64,000 bases of DNA, taken from CAYNVS01 sp964400725 (GTDB taxonomy: Bacteria; Myxococcota_A; SURF-8; CAYNVS01). Below the pieces are notes generated by a model. The model worked only from the letters and a program-made list of their open reading frames with translations. It did no database searches and was not told the DNA's origin. Numbering within the stretch: the stretch's first letter is position 1; each line of letters begins with the position of its first letter. The stretch covers positions 1 to 64,000 of the forward strand of contig CAYNVS010000010.1 of NCBI GenBank assembly GCA_964400725.1, in the 5' to 3' direction. Positions 26,450 to 35,184 of the stretch are shown in pieces. The position numbers were made by a program, and so were the translations under genes.

Positions 26450-26469
26450 TTAAATTAAATTTAATTTAA
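26450..26469. repeat. 20-base AT palindrome
   Basis: TTAAATTAAATTTAATTTAA is a perfect palindrome made only of A and T. It lies about 105 bases upstream of the divergent GspE_N-domain gene start and 67 bases before the small gene at 26536. Possible operator, or AT-rich promoter DNA. Confidence 0.55.
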
Positions 26470-26495
26470 ATTTCTTATAAATTAATTTGATATTT

Positions 26496-26520
26496 TATTT
26501 AATTTAGTCTAAATTAAATA
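26496..26520. repeat. 25-base AT-rich interrupted palindrome
   Basis: Perfect 12-base arms (TATTTAATTTAG / CTAAATTAAATA) flank a single central base. The repeat ends 4 bases before the ribosome site of the gene at 26536. Placed here it could be a repressor site or a hairpin that limits access to the start codon. Confidence 0.6.
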
Positions 26521-26535
26521 TCAATGAGGTGAAGC

Positions 26536-26922
26536 ATGAACGAAAACGGAAAAAACGAAAGCTCTTTCGCGGTGATAGCGACGTGCAAACGCAATCTGCG
26601 CCTTATTCAGCGCGCCGCCGCCGTATGCGAACGCAGGGATGAAAACCGTCTGCGAATACGCGAGTTGGCGTATCTTTTTGAGAAACTTTACAAACTAATC
26701 GTAAGGCTGGAGGCGCTGCCGCCCGAATGTTCGAGCTTCGACGACGTGCTGGACGAAATTATGGCAATGACGGTTGAGCTGACCGAGGCGTATGAGAAGG
26801 CGCGCTACGCATACCCCGACGAGATAGGAAGCTTTTTAATCGCGTCGCCTTGTAAAAGCCGCCGAGACAGAAGCGAGGACTACGCGGGAGATTACGCAAA
26901 GAGAGAAGCGAGCGTGCATTGA
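26536..26922 (+). CDS. Small helical protein of unknown function
   Basis: 128 residues, GAGGTG eight bases before the ATG. It is predicted almost entirely helical with heptad-like spacing (CKRNLRLIQRAAAVCERRDENRLRIRELAYLFEKLYKLIVRLEALP), then an acidic helix (DDVLDEIMAMTVELTEAYEKARYAYP) and a short basic/acidic tail. There is no signal peptide, so it should be cytoplasmic. No family recognised. The two palindromes upstream and a terminator downstream suggest a separately regulated single gene. Confidence 0.65.
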   Translation: MNENGKNESSFAVIATCKRNLRLIQRAAAVCERRDENRLRIRELAYLFEKLYKLIVRLEALPPECSSFDDVLDEIMAMTVELTEAYEKARYAYPDEIGSFLIASPCKSRRDRSEDYAGDYAKREASVH

Positions 26923-26953
26923 AGTTATAACATCGCTTAGACTCGCAAACAAT

Positions 26954-26984
26954 AAAAAGAGCCCGATAATTCGGGCTCTTAATT
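26954..26984. terminator. Bidirectional terminator
   Basis: Ten-base stem AAGAGCCCGA (26957-26966) with TCGGGCTCTT (26971-26980) around TAAT, with A-rich DNA on the left and AATTT on the right. It serves the small gene on the plus strand and the lipoprotein operon arriving on the minus strand. Confidence 0.82.
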
Positions 26985-27013
26985 TATAAGATTATTTAAT
27001 CTTTTTTATAGCG

Positions 27014-29464
27014 TTATTTCACCGGCTCCATCGTCGTGTAATTCGCCTCGCCCTGCTTTACTAAAATAAATTTGTCTATCGGCGGGTTGTTTATAATCTG
27101 AACTGTCGCGTCCTTGTTCGGCCACGTGATTTCAATCTTTTCAATCATCGTGTTCGCGCCTAAACCGAAGTGGTTCCACATCGTCTTCTGGCTGCCGTAA
27201 TGCCCTTTGCCGCCCGTTACCTCGCGCATCTGCGTTCTTTCGCAAGAAAATAAGCGGACTCTCGCGCCAATAGCGCTGCCGTTCGTATCGGTTCCGTTTC
27301 CCGTCAGCTTAATCGCGATAAAGTGGTTGGCGTCCGGGTTGTCGTTGTGGAACAAATGCGTGTAGCCGTTAAGCTCGCCGTTTTCGCCTACCAGCAAGTC
27401 CATATGGCCGTCGTGGTCGTAGTCGGCCCACGAATTGTTTTGCGCGTTGTGAATTCCCACGCCGGTTTCGGTGGATACGTCGAGGAAAATTCCGTCGCCC
27501 TGCTGGCGGTAAAGCCGAGCGAAATGGCCGGTGTAAAGCGTGGACATGTAAAGGTCGAGGTCGCCGTCGTTGTCGAAATCGACGAAGGAAGGCTCTAGGT
27601 CGCCTTCGTCGTAAATAATGCCGAGATCTTTCGTCATGTCGAGGAACTTGTAGCCGTAATCTTTGCCGCCGTTTAGCAGCAGCCTGCTCTGGTCGCTCCA
27701 CGGCATATAGCGCGGGTGCGCGATTGTGGCGAAAATAACGTCCATATAGCCGTCGTTGTTCACGTCGCCTATGTCAACGCCGAAGTTGTTTCCGCCTTCG
27801 TTCCCTATGTCGTCGTGGCTGACGTACGTTTCGACGCCGACGTTTTTAAAGGTTCCGTCCCGTTGGTTTTCCCATAGGAAATTCCAGCCGTAACCGTAAT
27901 TCGCGACGAAAGCGTCGGGGTAGTTATCGTTGTTGTAATCGCCCCAAATCATGCCGTAGCACGCCTGATTATTTCCGTCGTGATACTGCGGCGACTGCTC
28001 GCTCATGCCCGCGGCGTCGGTTACTTCGGTAAAAGTTCCGTCGCAGTTTCCTTTGAAAAGTCTGTCTTTTCCGGCGGGCGGGTTCGGATATTTAATAAGC
28101 CAGTTGCCCACGTAAAGGTCTAGGCAGCCGTCTTTGTCGTAATCCGCAAAGCCTCCCGCGGCGTTCGTTTCCAGCATTTCCACGCCGCTGTTTTCCTTAG
28201 TCGTAAAATGGAAATTACCGTCGCCCAACATGAGTTTGCTGGAGTGGTCTTTGCTGACGGGCGTGCCGTCGGCGTTTTGCTCGTTGTAAACGCCTACGAA
28301 CAAATCAATATGGCCGTCGTTATTTACGTCGCCTGCGAGGACGAAGTTTGAGCACAGACCGTTAAGACCGCTGTCCGCGGTTGCGTCGGTAAATGTTCCG
28401 TCATGGTTGTTTTTAAAGACTTTCGCGTCGTTGCAGTCTGCGGCATGGCCTACGGAGTGAGTTATCGCGTCGTCCCACCCGTCGTCGTCTATGTCCACCC
28501 ACGCCGAACGCGAGTGCGCGAACTTGCTGCCCAGCCCTTTTTCCGTAGCGTCGGTAAAGTAATCTTTGTTAATTTTTTCGCAAAAGTAATCTCCGTAAAC
28601 TTCCATCGCGAAGTGCGTCGAGCCGGAAGCCGCGGAGTCGCTCCAACCCAGCCCCATCCACTTAAAGTTGTTCGACCACTTTGACTTAACGTTGTACATG
28701 CTTTCGCTGGTTCCGGTGTCGCACCCTTTAACGACGACGGGCCGCGGCGTCGGCGCCAGAAATTCGTAAACGACCCAAAAGTAATCCTTTGGGTGAATTT
28801 CAATTTTCCTGTCGGTAACGTCGAATTCAATGAATTTGCCGTCGTTTTCGGCTGTAATTACAACGTCTATCGGCGCGGTCAAATCTTTTTCAACGTCCGG
28901 CGCGCTTCTTCCCCAGTCGCCGAAGACGTGCAGTTTGCCGGTTCCCTGCCCCTTGAACTTCGCCTTGATTTTAGTAAGGCGAAACGGCCTTTGCGCGACA
29001 AGCTTCATACCTTCGTAATCGCCGGCCTGTTCGCCGAATACAAACGCCTCTGTCGTCGATTTGCAAGATTTATCCAGTCTAACCGATTCCGCGTACGCGT
29101 AACGCTCCTGAGTTCCGCAGTATTCCGCGAACAGGTCGGACGGAATGGTCGAATCGTCCCATCCCAAGCATTTAGGTTCTATTTGCTCTTCTAATTCGGC
29201 GGGCTCCTCGTCGGCTTTTTCCGAGGTCTCGTCCGCAATATCAACCGGCTGATCGTCTTCCGCCGCCTCTTCCAATTCAACGAGAGTCTCTTCCGTTTCT
29301 TCCGCGGCGCTTTCGATTTCTTCCGAAACGTTTTCAACCGCTTCGGACTCGTCCGAGTCGCCCGGCTTGGATTCGCTCGAAGACGAGCAGCCAAGCGTTA
29401 TAAAAGAGACGGATAAAGCTATTATTGCGGCGAAAAAAACAAACCGCGCAAAGAAATGTTTCAT
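27014..29464 (-). CDS. FG-GAP/VCBS-repeat lipoprotein with ASPIC/UnbV C-terminus (CRTAC1-like)
   Basis: 816 residues, lipobox ITLGC, then about 75 residues rich in Glu. A beta-sandwich-like domain occupies roughly residues 120-300. After it come about six to seven FG-GAP repeats with Ca-binding DxDxDG loops (DIDDDGWDD, DVNNDGHID, DYDKDGCLD, DYNNDNYPD, DVNNDGYMD, DFDNDGDLD, DYDHDGHMD), expected to form an integrin-like beta-propeller. The end (GSAIGARVRLF...HFGLG...IEITWPN) is the ASPIC/UnbV domain. A surface adhesive or polysaccharide-binding role is inferred. AAGGAG precedes the start. It is the last gene of the probable operon that begins at 35811. Confidence 0.9.
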   Translation of the reverse strand: MKHFFARFVFFAAIIALSVSFITLGCSSSSESKPGDSDESEAVENVSEEIESAAEETEETLVELEEAAEDDQPVDIADETSEKADEEPAELEEQIEPKCLGWDDSTIPSDLFAEYCGTQERYAYAESVRLDKSCKSTTEAFVFGEQAGDYEGMKLVAQRPFRLTKIKAKFKGQGTGKLHVFGDWGRSAPDVEKDLTAPIDVVITAENDGKFIEFDVTDRKIEIHPKDYFWVVYEFLAPTPRPVVVKGCDTGTSESMYNVKSKWSNNFKWMGLGWSDSAASGSTHFAMEVYGDYFCEKINKDYFTDATEKGLGSKFAHSRSAWVDIDDDGWDDAITHSVGHAADCNDAKVFKNNHDGTFTDATADSGLNGLCSNFVLAGDVNNDGHIDLFVGVYNEQNADGTPVSKDHSSKLMLGDGNFHFTTKENSGVEMLETNAAGGFADYDKDGCLDLYVGNWLIKYPNPPAGKDRLFKGNCDGTFTEVTDAAGMSEQSPQYHDGNNQACYGMIWGDYNNDNYPDAFVANYGYGWNFLWENQRDGTFKNVGVETYVSHDDIGNEGGNNFGVDIGDVNNDGYMDVIFATIAHPRYMPWSDQSRLLLNGGKDYGYKFLDMTKDLGIIYDEGDLEPSFVDFDNDGDLDLYMSTLYTGHFARLYRQQGDGIFLDVSTETGVGIHNAQNNSWADYDHDGHMDLLVGENGELNGYTHLFHNDNPDANHFIAIKLTGNGTDTNGSAIGARVRLFSCERTQMREVTGGKGHYGSQKTMWNHFGLGANTMIEKIEITWPNKDATVQIINNPPIDKFILVKQGEANYTTMEPVK

Positions 29465-29519
29465 ATTATTTCTCCTTTTTCAGAGTAAAGCGCCAATAGT
29501 CTAAAGCTTGATAGCGCTT

Positions 29520-31076
29520 TTAAAGTTCTTTTTCAACGGTATATGCCGGAGATTCCGGCGGAGTATCGAGCGTTGAAGCGAACGGCTCGTCTTTCCCGAA
29601 CGCCCTTTGCAAAAGCGGCAGAAGGAAGGCGCAAACAATCGATTGCTGCTCCGCCCGTCCTATCGACGGCTGGCCGTCCCCCATCATCCCCGACCAAACC
29701 TTGTGATCGGTGAAAAGGCTGTGGTTGCCGCCTTTTATAAAAATCTTCCACTTGGGCGTCTCTTCGCGGGCGTAGGATTCGTCGGAATACCAAGAAGAGC
29801 TTTGCTTGTCTTCGGATGCGCCGAAAACCATAAACATTCCGGGCGTCTTAATACCGTCGTCCACAGGGCCGAGGAATACCGAAGCGAGAGCGGACGGGTC
29901 GCTGTACCTCGCGACGGCTTGCAGTCTCGCCGTCCCGCGGGAATGGCCTATTACCGCGTATTCGTTCGTAGTATTTACTCCGTTCAAGACGACCGTCAGC
30001 GTGGAAAGATCGACCGCGCGCGTCTTGTCGATAAGCGTTTTTATTATAGCGGTATCGTCGCTTTCGGGCATTGTGGAAACAAAGCCCCACGTAGCCAAAT
30101 GTGCGGCTATGTATTCGTAGTTAAGATAACCGCCGCCGTCGCCGTGAAGTATTGCAACAATGGGAAAAGTTCCTTGTTCGGGAGGCGTCCGCAGCCCGCC
30201 GCACTTTGCCGGATAATACATCCGCGAGCGCGTTCCCCATTTGTTTATATCGACAAATCCCGCTCCGTAGGGGCCTGCTTTGAGCGCGTCCGTCGGCGTA
30301 GTTCCGCTCGCGGGCGGAGAGCTTTCGTCGCACCGCAAAACGCCTTGCTGCGCCGCGGCCACGGTTCCGCCGTAAATCGTCCCGGCGTCGCTCGAAATGG
30401 TTATAATTCCCTGCGCTCCGCTCCAAAGGTTCAGCAGAATTCTGTTTTCGTCCGCGGTTACTCTTCCGTCTAGGCCGCCGACAAGTTTGTCGCCCAAAGC
30501 TATTCTCAGGTTTAACGACCCGCTAAGGAAATTTACGTAAAAGCGTTGTCCGTCTATTACCATAACGTCGCCGTCGGTTCCTTTAGGCGGCGAATTTTTA
30601 TACGCAAGCATCGGCTCGCTCGGCCACACCGCCCGCAGTTCGCAGACGCCGTAAGCCAAGTTGCATACGTTGAATTTATCCGCGCAATCGGCTATGCCGG
30701 CGCACGAAGGAATAACGGACTCAGACTCCTCTTCTTCCGGTTCAAGCTCCGACTCGGACTCTGCTTCCGGCGATTCAGCCTCGCCAGATTCCTCGGCGCC
30801 CTCGTCGTCCGTCGGTTCGTCGCCGTCTAAAAGAACGATTTCCAGTTCAATCGGCGCGTCGTTTTCCGCTTCCGCCGTTTCCGCGGGTTCGTCGTCCTCA
30901 ACGCCCGCTTCTTCGCCGGTTTCACCGCCGTTAATTTCCTCAGACTCCGGCAAATCGCGGTCGATGTCTGGATAATTGCCCAAAGTCGAAGTTTCGCACG
31001 CCTGCATAAAAAGCGCGCAAATTATTAAAAACGCCGCAACGAAAACTATTTTTATGACGCCGTCGAACGAGTTCAT
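29520..31076 (-). CDS. Lipoprotein with C-terminal alpha/beta hydrolase domain
   Basis: 518 residues. The lipobox is MQAC, followed by about 90 acidic residues and a small Cys motif (CAGIADCADKFNVC). From about residue 265 an alpha/beta hydrolase of the dienelactone-hydrolase/chlorophyllase type is visible: FPIVAILHGDGGG (oxyanion region), the nucleophile elbow VIGHSRGTAR, and a late His in GGNHSLFTDH; the acid may be Asp in FGASEDKQ. Probably a surface esterase or lipase; the substrate is unknown. AGGAG precedes the ATG, 14 bases after the previous gene. Confidence 0.83.
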   Translation of the reverse strand: MNSFDGVIKIVFVAAFLIICALFMQACETSTLGNYPDIDRDLPESEEINGGETGEEAGVEDDEPAETAEAENDAPIELEIVLLDGDEPTDDEGAEESGEAESPEAESESELEPEEEESESVIPSCAGIADCADKFNVCNLAYGVCELRAVWPSEPMLAYKNSPPKGTDGDVMVIDGQRFYVNFLSGSLNLRIALGDKLVGGLDGRVTADENRILLNLWSGAQGIITISSDAGTIYGGTVAAAQQGVLRCDESSPPASGTTPTDALKAGPYGAGFVDINKWGTRSRMYYPAKCGGLRTPPEQGTFPIVAILHGDGGGYLNYEYIAAHLATWGFVSTMPESDDTAIIKTLIDKTRAVDLSTLTVVLNGVNTTNEYAVIGHSRGTARLQAVARYSDPSALASVFLGPVDDGIKTPGMFMVFGASEDKQSSSWYSDESYAREETPKWKIFIKGGNHSLFTDHKVWSGMMGDGQPSIGRAEQQSIVCAFLLPLLQRAFGKDEPFASTLDTPPESPAYTVEKEL

Positions 31077-31090
31077 TTAAAAACTCCTGA

Positions 31091-34000
31091 TTAAGGAAGA
31101 AGCTCTACGCATTGAAGATTTTTCCATTGGTTAATAGGAAAAACGCTGGAACCGTAGCCCGACTGAAAATTTACCGTGTAAATTCCGGGCGTCGCCTTGA
31201 AATCTCCCGATGAAACTCCGGTCGTCCCTAAATCGTATGCGTTGACGATGTAGTAATCGGCGCTGTTGCGGAAAGTTATTTCGCCGCGGCTCTTTTCCTT
31301 TTCGTCGTCAGGCAGCGGCGCGCCGTCCTGAGTTAAAACAATTCGATAAGTCGATAAAGAAACGTCGAAATTATAATTCTTATCCGACGAAACGGCGTCG
31401 CCTTTAATCAACGGATACTGCACGTAACTGTCTCCTTTTTCCGCGTAAAAGATAAAGTCGTACGAGCCGTCGGGACGTAGGAACGAAATAAGATTGTTTT
31501 CGTCGATTTTGGTCGACGCTACGATGCGGCTGTGCATCGTTCTGTCGGAAGCGTCTATCTCCACGATGTCGAAGACTTCGGCGGAATAAAGATTGTAAAG
31601 CGGCGTTTGATTTACCGTTAGGTAAAACGACAGTTTTCGAAAAAACAGGTTGAAGTCGTAATTCATATCCGCTTTTACGTCAAAAAAGTCGCTCAGCGCA
31701 AAAAGCTGATACTCGTCTGGCGTGAATAAATCGCCTTGGAAGCGCGGCTGATAACTCCCTTTAAACGCGTCGATTGCGAAGTTCGGACCGGTAAAATTCT
31801 CGAATATCAGCGCGACGATTGTAGAGTAAGTGCTTTTTTCAAGAACGGATAAGAACTGACTTGCGTTGTTAATCATAATCAAGGGCCTGCCGTTCACGGT
31901 AATCGAGCCGGTAATTCTAAGCGCGGGAATATCGAGCGTCATAGAAAGATTGTCGGCGGTCAATTCAACGTTCGTTTGAATTGTATTGTTCCAAAGCGAA
32001 TTCGGCCAAGTCCTGTCCGCCAAATACGAAGAATCGACAAGCGGCCCAACGAACTTGAAATCGTAACTTCCGCCCGACAAATATACGTCGAAATTAGGTT
32101 GTCCGCTCTTTTTAAGATCGATAATGGGACAAACCGAGCTTCTGTCGCCGACGTTCGTCGCGACTATGTAGCCTCTTTTCTGATAAATATTATCCCGCAT
32201 CGCCGCGCCGCGGTAGGTAACCGTCCCCGCAATATGCGCGGGGGAAAAATCAATGTTTTTACGATCGTCCATCGAGACGTCAACGTCGCCGCTGACCGGC
32301 ATAAGGCATAGGTTTGCAACCTGATCGTCAATATAGGAATTAAATGCGTCGGCGTATTTAGGTCTGTAGTAAAAACGGTAGGAGTCTTTAATCAGCTCCA
32401 GTTTGCAAAGCGGCTGCCCCGGCGCTCCAACTTTGGCGACGGGAAACAAATCGTTCGTAAATATGTTTTTCGCCCACAAATCTCCGTACAGCTTATCATC
32501 GTCGCCGAAATCTCCGCGTTTGTAAGTGAGAGTCGCGTCCAGCTTGTAAGTCTTCAAGTCTAACTCCAGCTTCTTATCGGCGGTAATCGGCAGGTTGCTC
32601 AAAAGCGTCGCGGCGATCGGCATTTCGGTTTCGTTCGATAAATGCCCCTTGTAGATAACGCTGAAAGTCGAGCTTAAAACGTAAATCTTAAATTCGCCTG
32701 CGGGGTCGCACCCTACGTTTTGCGACACGAGGTACATCGCGTTGCGCGACTGTTCATAAAGATACAATTTGCCGCACCGGTCTGCGTTTAAGGCCGGAAA
32801 CGCGGAGCCGTTCTTTTTAAGGACGATAGTCATCGCTATCAAGGGCGCGTCCGCGCTGATTACGGAGTCGGAAGAAATATCGACGTTTTCCTTTATCGTG
32901 GCGCGCTGATCGAGCGGGCTGCTGAAAATTAAATCGTATTTTCCTTTTATAATTCTAACCGCCGGTATATTGGAGCCGTCGGTAACGCCGCCCGCGATTT
33001 TAAACTGGTTGCCGTTTTCTTTGTCTCTCAAATAGAGCGAGGTTCTGCCCGACGAATCTTTGTAGGCCGAGCCTGCGTATTTTAGCGAAACCGTTACCGA
33101 ATACGTCTTCAGTTCGACGTTATAAATCTCGCCCGCCCGCAAAGTCAGACAGTCGGGTTTTTCAGCGTCGTTGTCCGCGTCCTGCTCGGCGTCCCAATCG
33201 ACGTCGCCGTCAACCGGTTTAGGCATGCACCTGTTGAGCGCAGAGCAATAAAGATTGCTCGAAATCGCGCCGCAAAGCTCGTCGTTCTGGCAGGCCGGAG
33301 CGCACAAACCGCCGGAAATGGCTTGGTTGTGGCAGACGGTAAAAACCGGACAATCTTCATCCGCCGAACAACCGCTGCCTTTGTTCACGCGGCACCGGCT
33401 TTTTGTGTTGCAAAAAGTGTTTTCCTGCAAAACCTTGCACTCGCTCGACTGAGTGCAATTCTTGGCGCATACTCCGGCTCCGTCCGACAGTTCCGTATGA
33501 CAGACGTATCCGCCGCCGCAATCCGAATCTTTCGCGCAGCCGGGGTTTTCTTTTTTTGCGCATCTGGCGGATGAATTGCAAAACAATCCCGCTCCGAACT
33601 CGGAACAGTCCGCCTCGCTTGTGCACTGTTTGCCGCATACTCCGCCTTGAACCGCCTGAGCGTGGCAAATCTGGAACAGCTTGCAGTCTCCATCGGAGAC
33701 GCAGCCTTTTATAGAGGCCGCGTTTCTGCAATGATTAGCGAAATTGCAAAAAAATCCGGTTCCGCCGACCGAAACGCAGTCGGCGTCGGAAATGCACTTT
33801 TCGGCGCATACGCCGTCTTCTCCGGCGTCCGCGTGGCAAACCTCGTTCAAACCGCAGTCGGCGTCGGACTTGCAGCCGGAACCCGTCGACTGAACGCAGC
33901 GCCTCGCCGCGTTGCAGAATAAATTTTCTCCGTAATAATTGCACTCTGCGTTGCTCGCGCAAGGCAATCCGCATATGCCGGATTGATTTTCCGAGGGATG

Positions 34001-35149
34001 GTGGCAGACTTCCCCCAATTTGCAGGTCTTATCTTCGTCGCAAGCCGCCGTATAGTTTGGCGAGCAGCGTTTGTCGTTGCCGCAGTATAAATTAGCTCCC
34101 ATCGGTTCGCACGCTTCCTGCGAGTCGCAGGCGGGCGCGCAAAGACCGTCGGCGGACGCGTTTCTGTGGCAAACCGCGCCTATGGGGCAGAATTCGTCTT
34201 TCAAGCAGCCGTTTGAGGTGGATTTTACCGCGCAGCGCCCGTTGGAATTGCAAAAAAGATTTTCGCCCAAAGCCTCGCAGAATTCTTTCGCGTCGCATAG
34301 CGTCGCGCAAAGACCGCTTGGCGAAACCTCGTCGTGGCACACAGAGCCGAACGAGCACTGTCCGTCTTCTTTGCATGGGCCGTTCAGACCCGAACGGAAG
34401 CACTTGCCGTCGCTTCCGCACAAATAACTAACGGGATACTGCGGGCAGTCGGCGTTGAACTGGCATTTTTTAAGACAAGTTCCGTCTTTCACAGTTTCGT
34501 TGCACAGCTCGCCGTAAGCGCATTGGTAATCCGCCAGACAACGCCCCGTCAACGCCGGACCGCATCGTTCGTCGGATCGACAAATCAAGTCCGAGCCCAT
34601 CGCCGCGCATACTGCCGCGGTTTTGCACGGCGAAGCGCAAACGCCCGAATCTCCGGCCTCTTTATGACAAACCTTGCCGTAAGCGCACTGCTCGTCTTGG
34701 GAACAGCCGTCAACTCCGCTTTTCTTAACGCAGCGTCCCTCGGAATTGCAAAAGGTTCCCGCCTCGCGCTCCTCGCAGAAAGAGTCTTTTTCGCAAGGCT
34801 GCAAACATACGCCTTGACTTATGCCGGTATGGCAGATTTCTCTGGCGTAACAGCCCAAATCGCCGACGCAGGCGCGCAATGAATCCGTCTTTTCGGCGTC
34901 GTTATCCGAGTCGTCGTCCGTCCATTCCTCAGCCGAGGGCTCTTCGTCTCCGACCGGAACGAAATCGACGTCCGCCGAATTGTCGTCGTCTCCGGGGTAC
35001 ATTCCCACAGGAACGCAGTCGCCGGTTCTGTTTTTTTCCATTCCCGGCGGACAGGCGCGGTATTCGCATCCGGCGGTTCCGAACGCAGCCGAAAACGCGA
35101 ACGCCGAGACTATTAACAAATTAAAAAATATTGTTTTTACCGAAGCCAT
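31091..35149 (-). CDS. Giant lipoprotein: ten 8-Cys modules followed by repeated beta modules
   Basis: 1352 residues. Signal peptide with lipobox GTAGC, then PPGMEKNRTGDCVP and a short acidic stretch. About ten modules of roughly 54 residues follow (approximately bases 33150-34900). Each has the pattern C-x5-C-x5-CH-...-GxC-x3-C-x5-C-...-C-x5-C, eight Cys and usually one His directly after the third Cys. The remaining ~670 residues (31091-33150) contain about seven related beta modules, each with a recurring motif such as GKYDLIFSSPL, SYDFKFVGPL or SYDFIFYAEK. Both halves suggest a long surface fibre or adhesin. A GGAG site precedes the start. Confidence 0.85.
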   Translation of the reverse strand: MASVKTIFFNLLIVSAFAFSAAFGTAGCEYRACPPGMEKNRTGDCVPVGMYPGDDDNSADVDFVPVGDEEPSAEEWTDDDSDNDAEKTDSLRACVGDLGCYAREICHTGISQGVCLQPCEKDSFCEEREAGTFCNSEGRCVKKSGVDGCSQDEQCAYGKVCHKEAGDSGVCASPCKTAAVCAAMGSDLICRSDERCGPALTGRCLADYQCAYGELCNETVKDGTCLKKCQFNADCPQYPVSYLCGSDGKCFRSGLNGPCKEDGQCSFGSVCHDEVSPSGLCATLCDAKEFCEALGENLFCNSNGRCAVKSTSNGCLKDEFCPIGAVCHRNASADGLCAPACDSQEACEPMGANLYCGNDKRCSPNYTAACDEDKTCKLGEVCHHPSENQSGICGLPCASNAECNYYGENLFCNAARRCVQSTGSGCKSDADCGLNEVCHADAGEDGVCAEKCISDADCVSVGGTGFFCNFANHCRNAASIKGCVSDGDCKLFQICHAQAVQGGVCGKQCTSEADCSEFGAGLFCNSSARCAKKENPGCAKDSDCGGGYVCHTELSDGAGVCAKNCTQSSECKVLQENTFCNTKSRCRVNKGSGCSADEDCPVFTVCHNQAISGGLCAPACQNDELCGAISSNLYCSALNRCMPKPVDGDVDWDAEQDADNDAEKPDCLTLRAGEIYNVELKTYSVTVSLKYAGSAYKDSSGRTSLYLRDKENGNQFKIAGGVTDGSNIPAVRIIKGKYDLIFSSPLDQRATIKENVDISSDSVISADAPLIAMTIVLKKNGSAFPALNADRCGKLYLYEQSRNAMYLVSQNVGCDPAGEFKIYVLSSTFSVIYKGHLSNETEMPIAATLLSNLPITADKKLELDLKTYKLDATLTYKRGDFGDDDKLYGDLWAKNIFTNDLFPVAKVGAPGQPLCKLELIKDSYRFYYRPKYADAFNSYIDDQVANLCLMPVSGDVDVSMDDRKNIDFSPAHIAGTVTYRGAAMRDNIYQKRGYIVATNVGDRSSVCPIIDLKKSGQPNFDVYLSGGSYDFKFVGPLVDSSYLADRTWPNSLWNNTIQTNVELTADNLSMTLDIPALRITGSITVNGRPLIMINNASQFLSVLEKSTYSTIVALIFENFTGPNFAIDAFKGSYQPRFQGDLFTPDEYQLFALSDFFDVKADMNYDFNLFFRKLSFYLTVNQTPLYNLYSAEVFDIVEIDASDRTMHSRIVASTKIDENNLISFLRPDGSYDFIFYAEKGDSYVQYPLIKGDAVSSDKNYNFDVSLSTYRIVLTQDGAPLPDDEKEKSRGEITFRNSADYYIVNAYDLGTTGVSSGDFKATPGIYTVNFQSGYGSSVFPINQWKNLQCVELLP

Positions 35150-35184
35150 AAATCACTCCGAGCCGCATTAAGCATTAATCGGTT

